Shown here: positions 61,923 through 64,000 of the stretch, one piece after another | How positions within the stretch are numbered: position 1 is the first letter of the stretch | How the letters are laid out: each line of letters starts with the position of its first letter | Virus record (IMG/VR): IMGVR_UViG_3300027970_000012 | Span: 27,445 to 91,444 of that record | Length of the DNA: 64,000 nt | Source of the DNA: a virus | Strand: one strand, 5' to 3' | Translations under genes and position numbers: made by a program | The notes under the pieces: model-generated | Database searches by the model: none | What the model saw: only the letters and a program-made list of their open reading frames with translations | Told to the model about the DNA's origin: nothing

Positions 61923-61993
61923 AAAAGGTTTAAAAGGTTTAAAAGGTTTAAGAATTCTCAGAGTTCTAAAAGGTTTAAGAATTCTCAGAGTTC
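61923..61993. repeat. Short tandem repeat, AAAAGGTTT units
   Basis: Three adjacent copies of AAAAGGTTT (61923-61949). The third starts a 27-base unit (AAAAGGTTT plus AAGAATTCTCAGAGTTCT) that is repeated almost exactly at 61968-61993. It lies in the leader between the promoter at 62024-62052 and the 44-aa gene. Nothing else is seen in this 120-base gap. Confidence 0.8.
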
Positions 61994-62010
61994 ATTCTTT
62001 ATGAACTCTT

Positions 62011-62052
62011 ACGTTTCAAAGTTAATCTAAGTGAATTTGAAACGTTTGTCAA
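62011..62052 (-). promoter_or_regulatory. Sigma-70-type promoter inside a perfect inverted repeat
   Basis: TTGACA (62047-62052), a 17-base spacer and TAGATT (62024-62029) on the minus strand. The arms ACGTTTCAAA (62011-62020) and TTTGAAACGT (62036-62045) flank the -10 box, giving a 10-bp perfect inverted repeat with a 15-base centre. This is the layout of a repressor operator. It would drive the small genes and speD. Confidence 0.5.
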
Positions 62053-62213
62053 GAATTCCGAGAAATCTTATACTCAACTTCAATCTTCTCCACAATTCTT
62101 CCCAAAATATAAGCAGGAAGAATCACAATATTTGTATTTCCAATGAAAAGACAAATCAATATCATAAAGAAAATGAAAAAGCCGAGAAACAATAATATTG
62201 TAAGCTTACTCAT
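62049..62213 (-). CDS. Small membrane protein (54 aa)
   Basis: Starts MSKLTILLFLGFFIFFMILI, a single strong transmembrane helix of about 20-25 residues, followed by a second hydrophobic stretch (NIVILPAYILG) and a charged tail (RIVEKIEVEYKISRNS). It probably sits in the host inner membrane. The candidate promoter for the next genes starts in its last codons. No family recognised. Confidence 0.6.
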   Translation of the reverse strand: MSKLTILLFLGFFIFFMILICLFIGNTNIVILPAYILGRIVEKIEVEYKISRNS

Positions 62214-62221
62214 ATTGAAAA

Positions 62222-62272
62222 ATTCTTGACTGAATCCTCACTCTAGAACGAAATGAGAGAAGAGTCAAGAAT
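62222..62272 (-). promoter_or_regulatory. Second promoter in a perfect inverted repeat
   Basis: ATTCTTGACT (62222-62231) and AGTCAAGAAT (62263-62272) form a perfect 10-bp inverted repeat. On the minus strand the right arm contains TTGACT (62263-62268), followed after 17 bases by TAGAGT (62240-62245). It would drive the 54-aa membrane protein gene. Confidence 0.45.
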
Positions 62273-62294
62273 CGTTCTTATATGAAAATAGAAT

Positions 62295-63050
62295 TCAGAG
62301 AACGCGAGTTTTCTCGTGACCAACTCTACAAGCTGGGTCAATCCAAATTTCAAAACCTGCTGCAATTGCATCCAAACAGAATCCCACGTCTTCTCCACAG
62401 AAGTCTACAATTTCTCCATCATTAAACTCCTGTCTCTTGATAGGAAACCAAGGATAGGTGATTTTCTCATTCTCAAAGACACCTTTCTTAATCAGTGTCC
62501 ATCCAAAGCCCGTGTAGTCCACTGTAAAGAGCTTGTTACGCTTGGTGATAGTATCTAGCTTCTCGTGATTCATCACGCCTCCATTGGTCTTGAAGTCGCT
62601 TCCAGTGAGCCAATGAGCACAGGATGTCGTATTTCCATCCTCTGTAAGATACCATCCAGAAACAATATTCTTATCGTGAAGAATTAATCTGTAAAATTGT
62701 TCTACACCAAAGACAATATCACTATCAATCCAAAGCTGATAATCATAATTAATCTTACCATCCCAAGGAAGTTGATTGGGGCCTCTTAGAACATTTGCTC
62801 CGAGACACTTACATCTGGCGAAGTTTACCACAGAGGAATAATCTTGAGAGATTTGAATACTTCCTCCATTCTGAACAATCTCAAAACAAAGCTGAACAAA
62901 GTTCTTGAGAAAGACGTAGGAGCATCCTCTTCCTGGAAGACAGAATACAATTGTCTTTCCTTTTATCATCTCTCGGGCTTTTTGAACATCCAATTGAACT
63001 TCCTGTGCATTTTCAGGAAGCTTTGCTTTCACTTTAAATCCTTTAGTCAT
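62295..63050 (-). CDS. GT-A-type glycosyltransferase-like protein
   Basis: A 251-residue protein with the layout of a GT-A glycosyltransferase: a Rossmann-like N-terminal half, the metal-binding DSD at 109-111 in YQLWIDSDIVFG, a middle SGWYLTEDG, and a C-terminal GEDVGFCLDAIAAGFEIWID with a closing VGHEKTRVL. It could modify DNA, a virion protein or host polysaccharide; the target cannot be told. It is the first gene after a sigma-70-type promoter at 63077-63105, which suggests early expression. Confidence 0.75.
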   Translation of the reverse strand: MTKGFKVKAKLPENAQEVQLDVQKAREMIKGKTIVFCLPGRGCSYVFLKNFVQLCFEIVQNGGSIQISQDYSSVVNFARCKCLGANVLRGPNQLPWDGKINYDYQLWIDSDIVFGVEQFYRLILHDKNIVSGWYLTEDGNTTSCAHWLTGSDFKTNGGVMNHEKLDTITKRNKLFTVDYTGFGWTLIKKGVFENEKITYPWFPIKRQEFNDGEIVDFCGEDVGFCLDAIAAGFEIWIDPACRVGHEKTRVL

Positions 63051-63076
63051 ATAAAATTATAAATTCGGTTCATTAT

Positions 63077-63105
63077 AATATAGCATACTTTGAAAGAGAA
63101 TTCAA
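63077..63105 (-). promoter_or_regulatory. Candidate sigma-70-type promoter
   Basis: TTGAAT (63100-63105), a 17-base spacer and TATATT (63077-63082), with TGC before the -10 box, on the minus strand. It points to the glycosyltransferase-like gene 27 bases away. Confidence 0.55.
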
Positions 63106-63254
63106 GTTATTGAGGAAGAAACTTTTACATCTTTATTTGAACCACCAAAGAGAAAGGTATATGCCTGAATCAATTTCACAGATTCTTTTAAATTTTCTTC
63201 GGGAACTTCTTTCAATATTACTTTATTTTTCACGGACACATCATAAGTGTTCAT
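63102..63254 (-). CDS. Small hypothetical protein (50 aa)
   Basis: Reads MNTYDVSVKNKVILKEVPEE and then NLKESVKLIQAYTFLFGGSN, a strand-helix arrangement common in tiny phage proteins. It overlaps the preceding 49-aa gene by ATGA, which supports both. Function unknown. Confidence 0.55.
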   Translation of the reverse strand: MNTYDVSVKNKVILKEVPEENLKESVKLIQAYTFLFGGSNKDVKVSSSIT

Positions 63255-63400
63255 ACAATCTCATCTTCCAGCTTTCTGAGTAGGTCTTCAATCTCCTCAC
63301 GGCGAAGTTCGGAGAGAATCAATTCTTCATCGTTTTCTAATCGATATGAAAGAGTCTCAATGACTAATTCAGCTTCGTACTTATCTATTTCGTAATTCAT
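63251..63400 (-). CDS. Small acidic helical protein (49 aa)
   Basis: Reads MNYEIDKYEAELVIETLSYR and ends IEDLLRKLEDEIV; almost entirely acidic amphipathic helix. Its stop overlaps the start of the 50-aa gene (ATGA). Function unknown. Confidence 0.55.
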   Translation of the reverse strand: MNYEIDKYEAELVIETLSYRLENDEELILSELRREEIEDLLRKLEDEIV

Positions 63401-63475
63401 TTATTTTTGTAGCGAGAATAACTTTTTTATATATTCAATTTCTTTTGAGGTATTTGAGAATTATTTTTTGGGCCA

Positions 63476-63574
63476 GAAATTTTTTGAGAGGAATGTATAT
63501 GAGAAATGGCTTATGGCGCATTCTCACAGCCTTTATAATTTACCTCGGAAATTTTTTTGAGAGGAACGTATATG
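63476..63574. repeat. Duplicated 27-bp element
   Basis: Two near-identical copies, at 63476-63502 and 63548-63574, each with a T run, GAGAGGAA, then TATATGA; one base (T or C) and the T-run length differ. On the plus strand each contains a ribosome-site-like GAGAGG before an ATG. The frames that follow are short (39 codons, and one made mostly of the octamer repeat), so I do not call genes. Confidence 0.6.
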
Positions 63575-63632
63575 AAAGAGTGCTTAGCAACAGCCTTTCA
63601 GTATTCTGGGACTCCTAACATTATAACCGGGG

Positions 63633-63752
63633 CCTTATACCCTTATACCCTTATACCCTTATACCCTTATACCCTTATACCCTTATACCCTTATACCCTT
63701 ATACCCTTATACCCTTATACCCTTATACCCTTATACCCTTATACCCTTATAC
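63633..63752. repeat. Octamer tandem array, CCTTATAC x 15
   Basis: Fifteen perfect head-to-tail copies of CCTTATAC (120 bases) in a region without a convincing gene. The period of 8 would shift the reading frame with each copy gained or lost, which argues against a protein-coding role. No spacers are present, so it is not a CRISPR array. Confidence 0.97.
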
Positions 63753-63839
63753 GGGGCAACGGTTTATATAAACATCACAATAAACATCAATTATACTGCC
63801 TATTCAAATAACTGTCAAATAAATGAACGAAGTATAAAC

Positions 63840-64000
63840 AATAAAACAAGGAAAACTGAACTTTATTATTTCCACTGTTGTATTGAAATAACATAGGCCC
63901 CTCCCATATGAAATAAAACAAGACTTGAGGCCTATTGTGATAAACGAAGGAAAATATGAGTTTATTATCGCCACTGTTGTATTAGAATAGCATAGTCCCC
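63840..64000. repeat. Imperfect 99-bp-spaced direct repeats at right edge
   Basis: Copies at 63840-63902 and 63939-64000 share ACAAGGAAAA/CGAAGGAAAA, TTTATTAT, CCACTGTTGTATT and CATAG-CCCC. The common block recurs 99 bases apart and runs off the end of the window, so more copies may follow. No gene is visible from 63401 to 64000. Confidence 0.7.

Noticed and set aside
62011-62045. Intrinsic terminator
   Set aside because: The stem is strong but no T run follows on either strand, and a promoter overlaps it.
63633-63752. CRISPR array
   Set aside because: The octamers are directly adjacent with no spacers and no cas genes are present.
63557-63811. A plus-strand gene of 84 codons
   Set aside because: Its middle is translated octamer repeat and the frame depends on copy number; the opening resembles the duplicated 27-bp element.

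Overview
The window is a 64 kb stretch of a T4-like cyanophage (a myovirus of marine-type picocyanobacteria). The evidence is direct: a complete T4-type capsid, neck, tail and baseplate gene block lies in T4 order. It is joined to T4 recombination and late-transcription genes (uvsW, uvsY, 46, 47, 45, 55) and to two host-derived genes typical of cyanophages, psbA (photosystem II D1) and speD. The DNA is visibly AT-rich. Nearly every gene is on the minus strand; the clear exception is a homing endonuclease gene at 15738-17246. I saw no tRNA or rRNA genes and no CRISPR array.

Layout from low to high coordinates. 64-4175: DNA ligase, a metallophosphoesterase and small accessory genes, several interrupted by a stop or a frameshift. 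4216-7131: psbA, split into three exons by two related group I introns, with an HNH endonuclease gene in one intron and a free-standing GIY-YIG-like endonuclease gene directly downstream. 7318-13207: ATP-grasp protein, sliding clamp gp45, DUF3310 protein, gp46, DUF3110 protein, gp47, late sigma factor gp55 and a conserved protein. 13200-15694: UvsW, UvsY and a tail protein. 15738-17246: the plus-strand endonuclease. 17294-26873: gp23, gp22, two small proteins, gp21, a structural protein, a gp67-like peptide, gp20, gp19 and gp18. 26964-31507: terminase gp17 in two genes, carrying three inteins. 31514-36452: small genes, gp16, gp15, gp14, gp13 and two small structural proteins. 36449-60502: a 2476-aa DUF4815 protein, gp8, a 4237-aa protein in the gene-7 position, gp6 and gp25. 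60531-63400: small early-type genes, speD and a GT-A glycosyltransferase-like protein. 63400-64000: no convincing gene, but several repeat families.

The most striking locus is the terminase. Read literally, gp17 is two genes with large insertions. Removing a class 3 intein at the Walker A motif, a class 1 LAGLIDADG intein, and an atypically split trans-splicing intein (Ser1 / Cys+1) gives a 566-residue protein of normal gp17 size. A 39-codon helix-turn-helix remnant sits between the split halves, where a homing endonuclease gene would be expected. The second striking locus is psbA: splicing at the predicted group I junctions gives exactly 360 codons plus a stop.

Two promoter classes appear. 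Candidate late promoters (CTAAATA or NATAAATA on the minus strand) precede many virion genes, and the upstream gene's stop codon often lies inside the motif. Candidate sigma-70-type promoters (TTGACN, 17-bp spacer, TANNNT) precede gp55 and the accessory genes at both ends; two are embedded in perfect 10-bp inverted repeats. This fits host polymerase reading early genes and gp55/gp45-dependent polymerase reading late genes. All functional statements are from reading the sequence and from recall of protein families; no database search was run.
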